A stretch of DNA of 7,046 nt from Bacteroidota bacterium (GTDB taxonomy: Bacteria > Bacteroidota > Bacteroidia > Bacteroidales > B39-G9), in the NCBI GenBank assembly GCA_003648455.1, contig QMPG01000164.1:1-7046 (forward strand), in the 5' to 3' direction. Under the pieces are notes generated by a model. That model was not told the DNA's origin. It searched no databases and saw only the letters and a program-made list of their open reading frames with translations. The translations under genes and the position numbers were made by a program. Positions 1-6,484 of this stretch are shown piece after piece. How positions within the stretch are numbered: the stretch's first letter is position 1; each line of letters starts with the position of its first letter.

Positions 1-1074
1 AAAGTTCGAAACAGAGCTAACTTCTAACCATTTTTCCTGAGCTGCAGAATATACTTCAAAATCATAAGTAAGAGCAGAAGTAAAGCTTAAATCACCACCA
101 CAGAGCCTTAAAATTCTATAAGGCAATTCGAGTTTTATTAATAAACTTTCCACGTATTTTACCATTTCGTCTAGAGTTTCGTACGATTTGTCGGGATGTT
201 GAATATTTACAATTTCAACTTTATCAAATTGATGTAATCTGTTTAAACCTCTTACATCTTTACCATAAGAACCGGCCTCGCGACGAAAACAAGGTGTGTA
301 TGCAGTGTTTTTTATTGGGAAGTCTGATGCGTTTACTATAACATCACGATATATATTAGTAATAGGAACTTCTGCAGTAGGAATTAAATAAAAATTATCT
401 TTCTCTGCATAATACATTTGTCCTTCTTTATCAGGTAATTGACCAGTTCCAAAACCGGAAGCTTCATTTATCATTATTGGGGGTTGCACTTCTCTGTATC
501 CAGCCTTTTGTGCTTCATCTAAAAAGAAATTAATAAGAGCGCGTTGCAGTTTTGCCCCCTTCCCTTTATAAACAGGGAAGCCTGCACCTGTAATTTTGTT
601 CCCAAGTTCGAAATCAATAATATCATATTTTTTTGCAAGTTCCCAGTGAGGTAATTTATTGTTGCTTAGCTTGGGCATCTCGCCGCTATTTTTTATAATA
701 ACATTATCTTCTTCGCCCTTACCGGGTGTAACAGATTCGTGAGGAGTGTTTGGCAACTGTACTAACAATTTTTGTAAGTGTTGTTCAAAGTCTGCCAGTT
801 TGCTATTAAGATTTTTTATCTCTTCTTTTAAATCGGCTGTTTTAAGTTTTGCAGAGTTAGCTTCTTCAACCTGTCCATTTTTGAATAAATTACCAATTTC
901 CTTTGAGAGTTTGTTAAGTTCTGAATTACTGTTGTCTAAATTTAGTTGATAATTTTTACGAAAGTCATCAATTTCAATAATTTCATTTATTATTTGAGTG
1001 GCATTAAAATTTTTAACTGCCAGTTTTTTAATAACTTCTTCTTTTTGTTCGCGAATGTATTTTATTGTTAGCAT
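1..1074 (-). CDS. serS: Seryl-tRNA synthetase, C-terminus cut off by window edge
   Basis: Cytosolic class II aminoacyl-tRNA synthetase that charges tRNA-Ser (and tRNA-Sec where present) with serine. I translated 358 codons from the ATG at 1074-1072 to the window edge without a stop. Family members are usually about 420-430 residues, so roughly 65 are missing, including class II motif 3. Residues about 28-103 are rich in Lys/Glu/Leu, as expected for the tRNA-binding antiparallel coiled coil, followed by the family-typical LPNTPHESV from residue 107. A motif-1-like stretch ends at VQPP (Q197). The serine-pocket TAE lies at residues 233-235, and motif 2 begins FRREAGSYGKDVRG at residue 263. The visible end, WLEVSSVSNF, matches the stretch that normally precedes the conserved FQARR. 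It is last in the rplU-rpmA-serS order, 94 bp after rpmA, with a hairpin terminator-like element in that gap. No Shine-Dalgarno sequence is seen. Identity is essentially certain. Confidence 0.97.
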   Translation of the reverse strand, partial: MLTIKYIREQKEEVIKKLAVKNFNATQIINEIIEIDDFRKNYQLNLDNSNSELNKLSKEIGNLFKNGQVEEANSAKLKTADLKEEIKNLNSKLADFEQHLQKLLVQLPNTPHESVTPGKGEEDNVIIKNSGEMPKLSNNKLPHWELAKKYDIIDFELGNKITGAGFPVYKGKGAKLQRALINFFLDEAQKAGYREVQPPIMINEASGFGTGQLPDKEGQMYYAEKDNFYLIPTAEVPITNIYRDVIVNASDFPIKNTAYTPCFRREAGSYGKDVRGLNRLHQFDKVEIVNIQHPDKSYETLDEMVKYVESLLIKLELPYRILRLCGGDLSFTSALTYDFEVYSAAQEKWLEVSSVSNF

Positions 1075-1091
1075 AACTCTATATTTATTTA

Positions 1092-1143
1092 CAAAAAAAA
1101 TCTCCTGAAAATTTACAAAATAGTTTAGTAAATATCAGGAGAT
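1092..1143 (-). terminator. Intrinsic terminator or attenuator between rpmA and serS
   Basis: A perfect 9-bp stem pairs 1100-1108 (ATCTCCTGA on the plus strand) with 1135-1143. After a small internal bulge (1109-1110 against 1134), a further 6 bp pairs 1111-1116 with 1128-1133, leaving an 11-nt loop. Read on the minus strand the hairpin is followed directly by eight U residues (1099-1092), so its polarity fits the rplU-rpmA transcript. The U-tract ends only 17 nt before the serS ATG, and I see no good promoter in that gap. Either serS depends on read-through, which makes this a partial terminator or attenuator, or its promoter overlaps the hairpin. That the structure is a terminator is inferred from its form. 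Confidence 0.8.
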
Positions 1144-1163
1144 AAAATTATTTAAAATTATTT
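1144..1163. repeat. 10-bp tandem duplication after rpmA
   Basis: AAAATTATTT occurs twice head to tail (1144-1153 and 1154-1163). A near copy follows at 1164-1174 and contains the rpmA stop codon. It lies between the rpmA stop and the hairpin. It is simple A/T sequence with no evident function and may be replication slippage. Confidence 0.6.
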
Positions 1164-1168
1164 AAAAA

Positions 1169-1438
1169 TTATTCTGCAATAGGCTCTATTGAAACATAAG
1201 ATCTTATTGAATTTTTAAATCTTTTTTTGTTAAAAACTACTTTACCATCAACAAGAGAGTAAATAGTATGATCTTTACCAAGACCTGTGTTTTCGCCAGG
1301 ATGATGTTTTGTTCCTCTTTGACGAACGATAATATTACCTGCTTTTGCAAATTGTCCGCCGAATATTTTAACTCCTAATCTTTTACTTTCCGATTCTCTT
1401 CCATTTCGAGAACTACCAGCTCCTTTTTTATGTGCCAT
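1169..1438 (-). CDS. rpmA: 50S ribosomal protein L27
   Basis: Component of the large ribosomal subunit whose flexible N-terminus reaches towards the peptidyl-transferase centre. The 89-residue product begins [16 protein letters not shown] and continues with the family-typical [25 protein letters not shown] and [13 protein letters not shown]. Length and sequence match bacterial L27 from end to end. The protein starts directly at the mature MAHKKG. It lacks the cleavable N-terminal extension that Firmicutes L27 carries for the Prp protease, so no processing is expected. The ATG at 1438-1436 lies 16 nt after the rplU stop with no recognisable Shine-Dalgarno sequence. The gene is almost certainly co-transcribed with rplU, and the hairpin at 1092-1143 follows it. 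Confidence 0.98.
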   Translation of the reverse strand: MAHKKGAGSSRNGRESESKRLGVKIFGGQFAKAGNIIVRQRGTKHHPGENTGLGKDHTIYSLVDGKVVFNKKRFKNSIRSYVSIEPIAE

Positions 1439-1454
1439 TTTCTTGTATTTTTAA

Positions 1455-1766
1455 TTAAGAAACGATTTCTTCAATTTGAATTTGAGTCAACTTTTGACGA
1501 TGACCATTTAAGGTTTGATAACCTTTTCTTCTTTTTTTCTTAAAAACTTTAACTTTATCAGCTTTTGCTTGTGCTAAAATTTTTCCATTTATTTTTACAC
1601 CTTCAACTACCGGTTTTCCCACGGTGATTTTTCCATCGTTGTCAAGAAGCAGTACTTTGTCAAAACTTACTTTTTCTCCTTCTTTTCCTTCCAACTTTTG
1701 CACAAACAATTTTGTATCTTTTTCTACTTTAAATTGCTGTCCTGCTATTTCTACAATTGCGTACAT
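1455..1766 (-). CDS. rplU: 50S ribosomal protein L21
   Basis: Large-subunit ribosomal protein that binds 23S rRNA. The 103-residue product begins MYAIVEIAGQQFKVEK, the canonical L21 N-terminus. It has the basic patch VKVFKKKRRKGYQTLNGHRQ at residues 73-92 that contacts rRNA, and it ends QIQIEEIVS. Length matches the family (about 100-105). It is the first gene of the rplU-rpmA(-serS) unit, and the promoter at 1795-1825 predicts a 5' leader of only about 20-25 nt. No Shine-Dalgarno sequence precedes the ATG; the leader is A-rich, as is common in Bacteroidota. The predicted leader is too short for a structured L21 autoregulatory element like those described in other phyla. Confidence 0.98.
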   Translation of the reverse strand: MYAIVEIAGQQFKVEKDTKLFVQKLEGKEGEKVSFDKVLLLDNDGKITVGKPVVEGVKINGKILAQAKADKVKVFKKKRRKGYQTLNGHRQKLTQIQIEEIVS

Positions 1767-1794
1767 TGGTTTTTAATTTTATATTATTGGTCTG

Positions 1795-1825
1795 CAAAAG
1801 TATAAAAGTTTACTTTATATAACAA
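1795..1825 (-). promoter_or_regulatory. Promoter of rplU-rpmA(-serS)
   Basis: On the minus strand TACTTTTG (1802-1795) matches the Bacteroidota -7 consensus TAnnTTTG. A TTG (1825-1823) lies 20 bp upstream, where the -33 element is expected. The start site would be near 1788, about 20-25 nt before the rplU ATG. Both elements and their spacing fit, so this is the best-supported promoter for a protein gene in the window. Confidence 0.75.
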
Positions 1826-1859
1826 GTATTATTTTTATTTATTTTTATAAAATTACAAT

Positions 1860-1891
1860 AAAATTAATAAAAAACTTTTTTTATTAATTTT
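1860..1891. repeat. A/T-only palindrome, 15-bp arms, between divergent promoters
   Basis: AAAATTAATAAAAAA at 1860-1874 is the exact reverse complement of 1877-1891, with a 2-nt spacer (CT). It lies between the -33 region of the rplU promoter (1823-1825) and the -7 box assigned to the DUF151 gene (1913-1920). Both flanking genes point away from it, so it does not end either of them. It could be an operator, a promoter-upstream A/T element or a cruciform-prone site; the sequence alone does not decide. Confidence 0.6.
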
Positions 1892-1920
1892 TCAAAGGTA
1901 CAAACTAATTTTTATATTTG
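1890..1920 (+). promoter_or_regulatory. Probable promoter of the DUF151/UVR gene
   Basis: TATATTTG at 1913-1920 is an exact match to the -7 consensus TAnnTTTG on the plus strand. The expected -33 position (1890-1892) reads TTT instead of TTG, so only one element is convincing. The predicted start site near 1927 gives a leader of about 45 nt. The -33 position touches the right end of the palindrome at 1860-1891. Confidence 0.5.
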
Positions 1921-1953
1921 TATTTATATTTAAATATCTTAATTTTTTATCCT

Positions 1954-1968
1954 TCAATAAAGTATTGA
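1954..1968. repeat. Short inverted repeat just before the DUF151 start codon
   Basis: TCAATA (1954-1959) and TATTGA (1963-1968) are exact reverse complements separated by AAG, ending 3 nt before the ATG at 1972. In the mRNA this is a weak A/U hairpin next to the start codon. On DNA it could be an operator half-site pair. Chance occurrence is plausible in such A/T-rich sequence. Confidence 0.35.
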
Positions 1969-1971
1969 TAA

Positions 1972-2574
1972 ATGAAAAAAGTAAAACTAAATGTTTTGGG
2001 TTTATCTTACAGTCAGATGCAATCCGGAGCATATGCTTTGGTTTTAACCGAAGAAAATGGAAAGCAGAGGTTGCCAATTATTATTGGAGGATTTGAAGCA
2101 CAGGCAATTGCAATTGAACTGGAAGGATTAAAACCACCACGACCATTAACTCATGATTTGTTTGTTAATTTTGCCTTAGCATATAAAATTGATTTAATTG
2201 AAGTTGTTATATATAAATTGGAAGAAGGGATTTTTTATTCAGAATTAGTTTGTGATAATGGTGGTTCAAGAATTAAAATTGATGCACGTACTTCTGATGC
2301 CGTGGCATTAGCTTTGAGGTTTAAATGCCCAATATATACAACAAAAGAAATCATTTCAAAAGCTGGTGTAATTTTAGAATTTAGAGATGAGAACACAAAA
2401 GAAGAGCATAAAATCAAAAAGCCTGATATCACAAAACCAAAAATTAGGGAAAAAGGTTTTGTAAATTCTACTATTGAAGAATTGAAAAAAATGTTAGATA
2501 ATGCTATAAAGGAAGAAAATTACGAATTAGCTTCGAAAATAAGAGACGAAATAAAACGTAGAAGAAATAAATAG
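1972..2574 (+). CDS. DUF151 (bifunctional nuclease, BFN) domain protein with C-terminal UVR motif
   Basis: 200-residue soluble protein. Residues about 5-135 form a DUF151/BFN domain with the family signatures RLPIIIGGFEAQAIA (33-47), RPLTHDL (57-63), and IDARTSDAVALALR (103-116) followed by PIYTT. Residues about 167-198 form a UVR motif (IEELKKMLDNAIKEENYELA, then KIRDEIKRRR), the short helical pair also found in UvrB, UvrC and McsA. A charged linker (136-166) joins them. Plant BFN proteins have been described as nucleases acting on DNA and RNA. In bacteria the domain is widespread but its substrate and biological role are not settled, so nuclease activity here is inference from family membership. 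The UVR motif suggests a protein-protein contact. The gene is monocistronic and divergent from rplU, and it ends 5 bp from the convergent YitT-type gene. Family assignment is firm; function is open. Confidence 0.93.
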   Translation: MKKVKLNVLGLSYSQMQSGAYALVLTEENGKQRLPIIIGGFEAQAIAIELEGLKPPRPLTHDLFVNFALAYKIDLIEVVIYKLEEGIFYSELVCDNGGSRIKIDARTSDAVALALRFKCPIYTTKEIISKAGVILEFRDENTKEEHKIKKPDITKPKIREKGFVNSTIEELKKMLDNAIKEENYELASKIRDEIKRRRNK

Positions 2575-2579
2575 GATTA

Positions 2580-3464
2580 TTAAGTTCTGATTTTTTCAAA
2601 TCCTTTACCATAAACGCCCATAACATTGCCTTGTGATATGAATGCTTCCGGGTCTATTTCTTTAGTTATTCTAAAAATATTATGAGATTCTCTTTTCCTC
2701 GCAATAATCATTAATATTTGTTGATTCTCTTTTGTGTACCAACCTTTACCGTTTAAAACAGTAACCCCTCTATTTATTTCTTTACTAATTCGTTCTGCCA
2801 GCTCATCATATTTTCTTGAGAAAATAAAAATTTGAACAGATCTTTTAATACCCGAAAGAGAAATATCAATAGCATAGGCTGATACAGCCATTGTAACAAA
2901 ACCATAAACAATTTTTTCAAGCGATTGAAAAATTAAGTATGATGAAGAAATAATTATAACATCAAGAAAAAGTATTAATTTCCCTGGACTGATATTTTTA
3001 TATTTATTAATTATCATTGCAATAATATCTGTACCACCGGTGCTGCCTCCTTGTGAAAAGATTAACCCCATCCCTGCACCGGCTAAACCACCGCCAATAA
3101 CTGACGACATAAAACCCTCTTTAATGATTGGTTCTGTAATTAATTCTTGAAAAATGGAAAAGAAGAAAGACAAGACAACTACACTGTAAATTGTTTTAAT
3201 ACCAAATCCGAAACCAAGAAACTTTATTGCTATAATAACAAGTAAAACATTCATTATTAGGAAACTTAAACCGACAGGAAAATTGGTTGAATAGAAGATA
3301 AGTGCCGATACCCCCGTAATTCCTCCGCCTGTTATTTGAGCCGGAATAATAAAGGCTGTCCAACCTATAGCTCCCATTATAAGACCAAGAGTAATTAAAA
3401 AGTAACTTTCAATTTCTCTAAATACAGTTTTTCTGTCTAATTTAATTTTTCCCTTTATAGACAT
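2580..3464 (-). CDS. YitT-family membrane protein (YitT repeats plus DUF2179)
   Basis: 294-residue inner-membrane protein of unknown substrate. After a short basic N-terminus there are about six hydrophobic segments, roughly at 20-40, 60-82, 88-108, 118-137, 160-179 and 183-201. Two glycine-rich repeat signatures typical of the family are visible: PAQITGGGITGVSAL (41-55) and SQGGSTGGTDIIAMI (137-151). Residues about 208-290 are a soluble C-terminal DUF2179 domain that starts VQIFIFSRKYDEL, contains GRGVTVLNGKG-like NRGVTVLNGKGWYT (231-244), and ends near GNVMGVYGKGFEKI. Length and order match the family. Its ATG (3464-3462) shares one base with the leuS stop codon, implying translational coupling and co-transcription with leuS. 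It is the last gene of that unit. No function can be deduced beyond a membrane protein that is possibly a transporter or regulator. Confidence 0.95.
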   Translation of the reverse strand: MSIKGKIKLDRKTVFREIESYFLITLGLIMGAIGWTAFIIPAQITGGGITGVSALIFYSTNFPVGLSFLIMNVLLVIIAIKFLGFGFGIKTIYSVVVLSFFFSIFQELITEPIIKEGFMSSVIGGGLAGAGMGLIFSQGGSTGGTDIIAMIINKYKNISPGKLILFLDVIIISSSYLIFQSLEKIVYGFVTMAVSAYAIDISLSGIKRSVQIFIFSRKYDELAERISKEINRGVTVLNGKGWYTKENQQILMIIARKRESHNIFRITKEIDPEAFISQGNVMGVYGKGFEKIRT

Positions 3465-6220
3465 TATATTACAATATTAATTATTTTTTTAGGCACAAAA
3501 ATTATTTTTTTTGGTGTTTTACCGTCAAGCCATTTTTGAGAATCTTTGGTATTTAGAATTTTCTCTTCTACTTCATCTTTTGAGATATTTAAAGGCAGTT
3601 CAATTTTAAATCGCATCTTGCCATTAAATGAAACCGGGTAAGTATGACTGTCTTCAACCAAATATTTTTCATCATATTTTGGGAATGATGATTTTGTTAT
3701 ACTCTCATTGTGACCCAATAACTGCCATAATTCTTCGGTAATGTGAGGAGCAAATGGAGCAAGCAGTAACACAAGAGGTTCTAAAATTTCACGTTTGTTA
3801 CATCCACTAAGTTCGTTAACACAAATCATAAAAGCACTAACCGAAGTATTAAAAGAGAAACGCTCAATATCTTCTGTTACTTTTTTTATTGTTTTATGAA
3901 TTGTTTTAAGTTCGTCCTTGTTTGGCTTCTCATCAGAAACAAAAAATTCACCTTTGTCATTAACAAACAGTTTCCATAGTTTTCTAAAAAATTTGTAAAC
4001 GCCGTCTATTCCGCTTGTGTCCCATGGTTTTGAATATTCAACAGGACCTAAGAACATTTCATAAAGGCGTAATGTGTCGGCTCCGTATTTTTCAATAATA
4101 TCGTCAGGGTTGACAACATTAAACATAGATTTTGACATCTTTTCAACAGCATGACCACAAATATATTTGCCGTCTTCAAGAATAAACTCAGCATCTTTAT
4201 ATTCAGCTTGCCATGATTTAAAGGCTTCTATATCTAAAATATCATTATGTACAATATTTACATCAACATGAATAGGTGTTACCTTATACTCTTTGCGTAA
4301 GTTGTATGATACAAAAGTATTGGTGTTATGAATTCGATAAACAAAGTTTGATCGACCTTGAATCATCCCTTGATTTATAAGTTTTTTGAAAGGTTCGTCT
4401 TTGCACACGAGACCAATATCGAATAAAAATTTGTTCCAAAAACGTGAATATACAAGGTGTCCGGTTGCATGCTCAGTACCACCAACATATAAATCAACAT
4501 CTTGCCAATAATCGTTTGCTTTTTTCGAAATAAAAGAATTATTATTTTGCGGATCCATATATCTTAAGTAGTAAGCTGATGAACCTGCAAATCCGGGCAT
4601 TGTGCTTAATTCATATTTATAGCCTTCTTTAGTTTGCCAGTTTTTGGCTCTTGCTAAAGGTGGCTCGCCTTTTTCGGTTGGTAAATATTTGTCAACTTCA
4701 GGCAATTCAAGAGGAAGCTTGCTTTCGTCGATTGCATAAGGCAAGTCGTTTTTAAAATATATTGGAAAGGGCTCTCCCCAATAACGCTGACGACTAAAAA
4801 TAGCATCGCGTAAGCGGTAATTAATTTTAATGTTACCCAGATTATTTTTTTCAATCTCGTTAATCATTTTTTTAACCGCATCTTTTACTTCTAATCCATT
4901 AAGGAAATCGGAATTAATTAATTTACCTTCTTTGGCATCGTAAGATTCTTTTGAAATGTCGCCACCTGTAACAACCTGAATAATTGGCAAATTGAAATGT
5001 TTTGCAAAAGCATAATCGCGACTGTCGTGAGCCGGCACAGCCATAATTGCACCTGTTCCGTAACCTGACAATACATAATCGCTAATATATATTGGCAAAG
5101 GTTTTTTTGTGAAAGGGTGAATTGTATAAGCTCCGGTAAACTCACCTGTAACAGATTTTGTGTCGGCAATACGTTCGCGTTCGTTACGTTTTTTTGTTTT
5201 TTCAATATATTCGTTAACAGCTTGTCGTTTTTCGTCTGTAGTAATATCTTTAACAATATCACTCTCAGGTGCCAGCACCATAAAGCTTGAGCCAAAAAGA
5301 GTATCGGGGCGGGTGGTGAAGACTTTTATTTTAATATCAGAATTTTTGACATCAAAAAATATTTCAGCACCTTCTGAACGACCAATCCAGTTGCGTTGAA
5401 TTTCTTTTAACGAATCTGTCCAGTTAATTTTGTCTAATCCGTCTAATAATCTTTGTGAGTATGCAGATATTCTTAAGGACCATTGTTTCATTTTTTTCTG
5501 AACAACAGGGAAACCTCCTCTTACTGAGATGCCTTCTTTAACTTCGTCGTTAGCTAAAACGGTTCCTAATTTTGGGCACCAGTTTACCATAGTTTCATCA
5601 ATGTAAGCCAGTCGATAGCGAAGGATTATTTTTTGTTGTTCAGTTTCATTCATTGTGTTCCACTGCTCTGCATCAAATTTTTCATGCTGATTGCAAGCTG
5701 CATCAACATTAATATTTCCGTTCTTCTCGAATTCTTTAATCAAGCTTGTAATTGGTTCTGCCTTGTCGGTCTTTTTATTATACCAATGTTTAAATAGTTG
5801 AAGAAAAATCAACTGAGTCCATTTATAATATTTAGGATTGCTGGTTCTTACTTCGCGATTCCAGTCAAAAGAAAACCCTATTTTATCTAACTGCTCTCTA
5901 TATCTTTTTATGTTTGTTTCTGTCGTAATTGCAGGATGCTGACCTGTTTGAATAGCATATTGCTCAGCAGGTAATCCAAAAGAATCGTATCCCATTGGAT
6001 GCAAAACATTGAATCCTTGCAGAGTTTTATAACGAGAATAAATGTCAGAAGCAATATAACCCAGAGGATGACCAACATGCAATCCTGCTCCTGACGGGTA
6101 AGGGAACATGTCTAATACATAATATTTTGGTTTACTGTTGTCAATATCTACTTTATATGTATTATTTTCTTTCCAGTATTTTTGCCATTTAGCTTCAATC
6201 TCGTTAAAATTATATTCCAT
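3464..6220 (-). CDS. leuS: Leucyl-tRNA synthetase, long Bacteroidota-type form
   Basis: Class I synthetase that charges and proofreads tRNA-Leu in the cytosol. I place the start at the ATG 6220-6218, giving 918 residues beginning [16 protein letters not shown], the usual N-terminus. An in-frame ATG 15 codons upstream lies inside the predicted -7 box. Visible motifs are HVGH (48-51, the HIGH signature), the CP1 editing motifs TRPDT (303-307) and [15 protein letters not shown] (388-402), and KMSKS (694-698). An anticodon-binding region follows, with [15 protein letters not shown] around residue 825. E. coli LeuRS is about 860 residues. The extra length lies in an insert before NWCP (residues about 148-212) and one before KMSKS (about 620-690), both of which I recall from other Bacteroidota. 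The zinc knuckle after NWCP (C215) seems degenerate: the second cysteine cluster is replaced by GISVRGG. The stop codon overlaps the YitT-type start. Confidence 0.97.
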   Translation of the reverse strand: MEYNFNEIEAKWQKYWKENNTYKVDIDNSKPKYYVLDMFPYPSGAGLHVGHPLGYIASDIYSRYKTLQGFNVLHPMGYDSFGLPAEQYAIQTGQHPAITTETNIKRYREQLDKIGFSFDWNREVRTSNPKYYKWTQLIFLQLFKHWYNKKTDKAEPITSLIKEFEKNGNINVDAACNQHEKFDAEQWNTMNETEQQKIILRYRLAYIDETMVNWCPKLGTVLANDEVKEGISVRGGFPVVQKKMKQWSLRISAYSQRLLDGLDKINWTDSLKEIQRNWIGRSEGAEIFFDVKNSDIKIKVFTTRPDTLFGSSFMVLAPESDIVKDITTDEKRQAVNEYIEKTKKRNERERIADTKSVTGEFTGAYTIHPFTKKPLPIYISDYVLSGYGTGAIMAVPAHDSRDYAFAKHFNLPIIQVVTGGDISKESYDAKEGKLINSDFLNGLEVKDAVKKMINEIEKNNLGNIKINYRLRDAIFSRQRYWGEPFPIYFKNDLPYAIDESKLPLELPEVDKYLPTEKGEPPLARAKNWQTKEGYKYELSTMPGFAGSSAYYLRYMDPQNNNSFISKKANDYWQDVDLYVGGTEHATGHLVYSRFWNKFLFDIGLVCKDEPFKKLINQGMIQGRSNFVYRIHNTNTFVSYNLRKEYKVTPIHVDVNIVHNDILDIEAFKSWQAEYKDAEFILEDGKYICGHAVEKMSKSMFNVVNPDDIIEKYGADTLRLYEMFLGPVEYSKPWDTSGIDGVYKFFRKLWKLFVNDKGEFFVSDEKPNKDELKTIHKTIKKVTEDIERFSFNTSVSAFMICVNELSGCNKREILEPLVLLLAPFAPHITEELWQLLGHNESITKSSFPKYDEKYLVEDSHTYPVSFNGKMRFKIELPLNISKDEVEEKILNTKDSQKWLDGKTPKKIIFVPKKIINIVI

Positions 6221-6262
6221 AGTGGGTGTTGATTTTTTTATTTCAAAAAAATTATTAGTCTG

Positions 6263-6293
6263 CAAAATTATGAAAACTTAGTTAATAAATAAA
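6263..6293 (-). promoter_or_regulatory. Promoter of leuS and the YitT-type gene
   Basis: On the minus strand TAATTTTG (6270-6263) fits TAnnTTTG. The expected -33 position (6293-6291) reads TTT rather than TTG. The predicted start near 6256 gives a leader of about 36 nt before the ATG at 6220 and rules out initiation at the upstream in-frame ATG. The 17 nt around and after the -7 box match the rplU promoter with one mismatch (6251-6267 compared with 1783-1799), which supports the call. Confidence 0.6.
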
Positions 6294-6307
6294 AAATAGC
6301 TCAATCT

Positions 6308-6339
6308 TTGTTTTATTTATTATATAATTATTAGTTTTG
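6308..6339 (+). promoter_or_regulatory. Promoter of the tRNA-Arg gene
   Basis: TTG (6308-6310), 21 bp, then TAGTTTTG (6332-6339) match the Bacteroidota -33 and -7 elements on the plus strand. The start site would be near 6346, a few bases before the tRNA 5' end at 6350, so the primary transcript would carry almost no 5' leader. The 129-bp region 6221-6349 also holds the divergent leuS promoter. Confidence 0.7.
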
Positions 6340-6349
6340 CCAAAATTTT

Positions 6350-6423
6350 GGCCCCGTAGTTCAACTGAATAGAATATCAGATTTCGGCTCTGAGGGTTGG
6401 GGGTTTGAATCCCTCCGGGGTCA
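6350..6423 (+). tRNA. tRNA-Arg, anticodon UCG
   Basis: 74-nt cloverleaf folded by hand. The acceptor stem pairs 6350-6356 with 6416-6422 (7 bp, one G-U), with discriminator A at 6423. The D stem pairs 6359-6362 with 6372-6375. The anticodon stem pairs 6377-6381 with 6389-6393 around loop TTTCGGC, with anticodon TCG at 6384-6386, which reads CGA and possibly other CGN codons. The variable loop is 6394-6398 and the T stem pairs 6399-6403 with 6411-6415 (one G-U). CCA is not encoded, so it must be added after transcription. A20 (6369) and C35 (6385) agree with the arginine identity elements known from E. coli. The D loop reads GA instead of GG at positions 18-19 (A19 at 6368) and the T loop reads TTTGAAT instead of TTCGAAT (T56 at 6406). 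This is a matched replacement of the G19-C56 tertiary pair. All stems and flanking signals are intact, so I treat it as functional. Confidence 0.95.
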
Positions 6424-6429
6424 CTTTTT

Positions 6430-6464
6430 AAAAGTGTTTCGATTTTTTCGAAACACTTTTTTTT
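6430..6464 (+). terminator. Intrinsic terminator of tRNA-Arg
   Basis: A perfect 13-bp stem pairs 6430-6442 (AAAAGTGTTTCGA) with 6448-6460, with a T5 loop, and a run of eight T residues spans 6457-6464. It begins 7 nt after the tRNA discriminator base. On the opposite strand the stem is followed by only four U residues, so it would be a weak terminator for the convergent transposase gene that stops at 6485. Confidence 0.9.
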
Positions 6465-6484
6465 GTTTGCAACTCATGAGGTAA

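Noticed and set aside
746..949. Short open frame opposite serS
   Set aside because: It lies antisense to the conserved SerRS coiled-coil coding region. Its protein is low-complexity Ser/Leu/Phe, and it has no promoter of its own.
1767..1800. An L21-binding leader or other riboswitch upstream of rplU
   Set aside because: The predicted transcript leader is only about 20-25 nt, too short for a structured element.
4654..5399. Several open frames of 60-125 codons overlapping leuS on both strands
   Set aside because: All sit within the conserved LeuRS coding region in other frames and show no family signature. They are shadow frames.
6221..6265. A 15-codon N-terminal extension of leuS starting at an in-frame ATG (6265-6263)
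   Set aside because: The extension is low-complexity and unlike LeuRS N-termini. Its ATG lies inside the predicted -7 box, upstream of the expected transcription start, while [12 protein letters not shown] at 6220 is the family-typical start.
6350..6423. tRNA-Arg as a pseudogene or as an attachment site for a mobile island
   Set aside because: All stems, the promoter and the terminator are intact. No integrase or repeat of the tRNA 3' end is visible, and the nearby transposase belongs to a family that does not use tRNA attachment sites.
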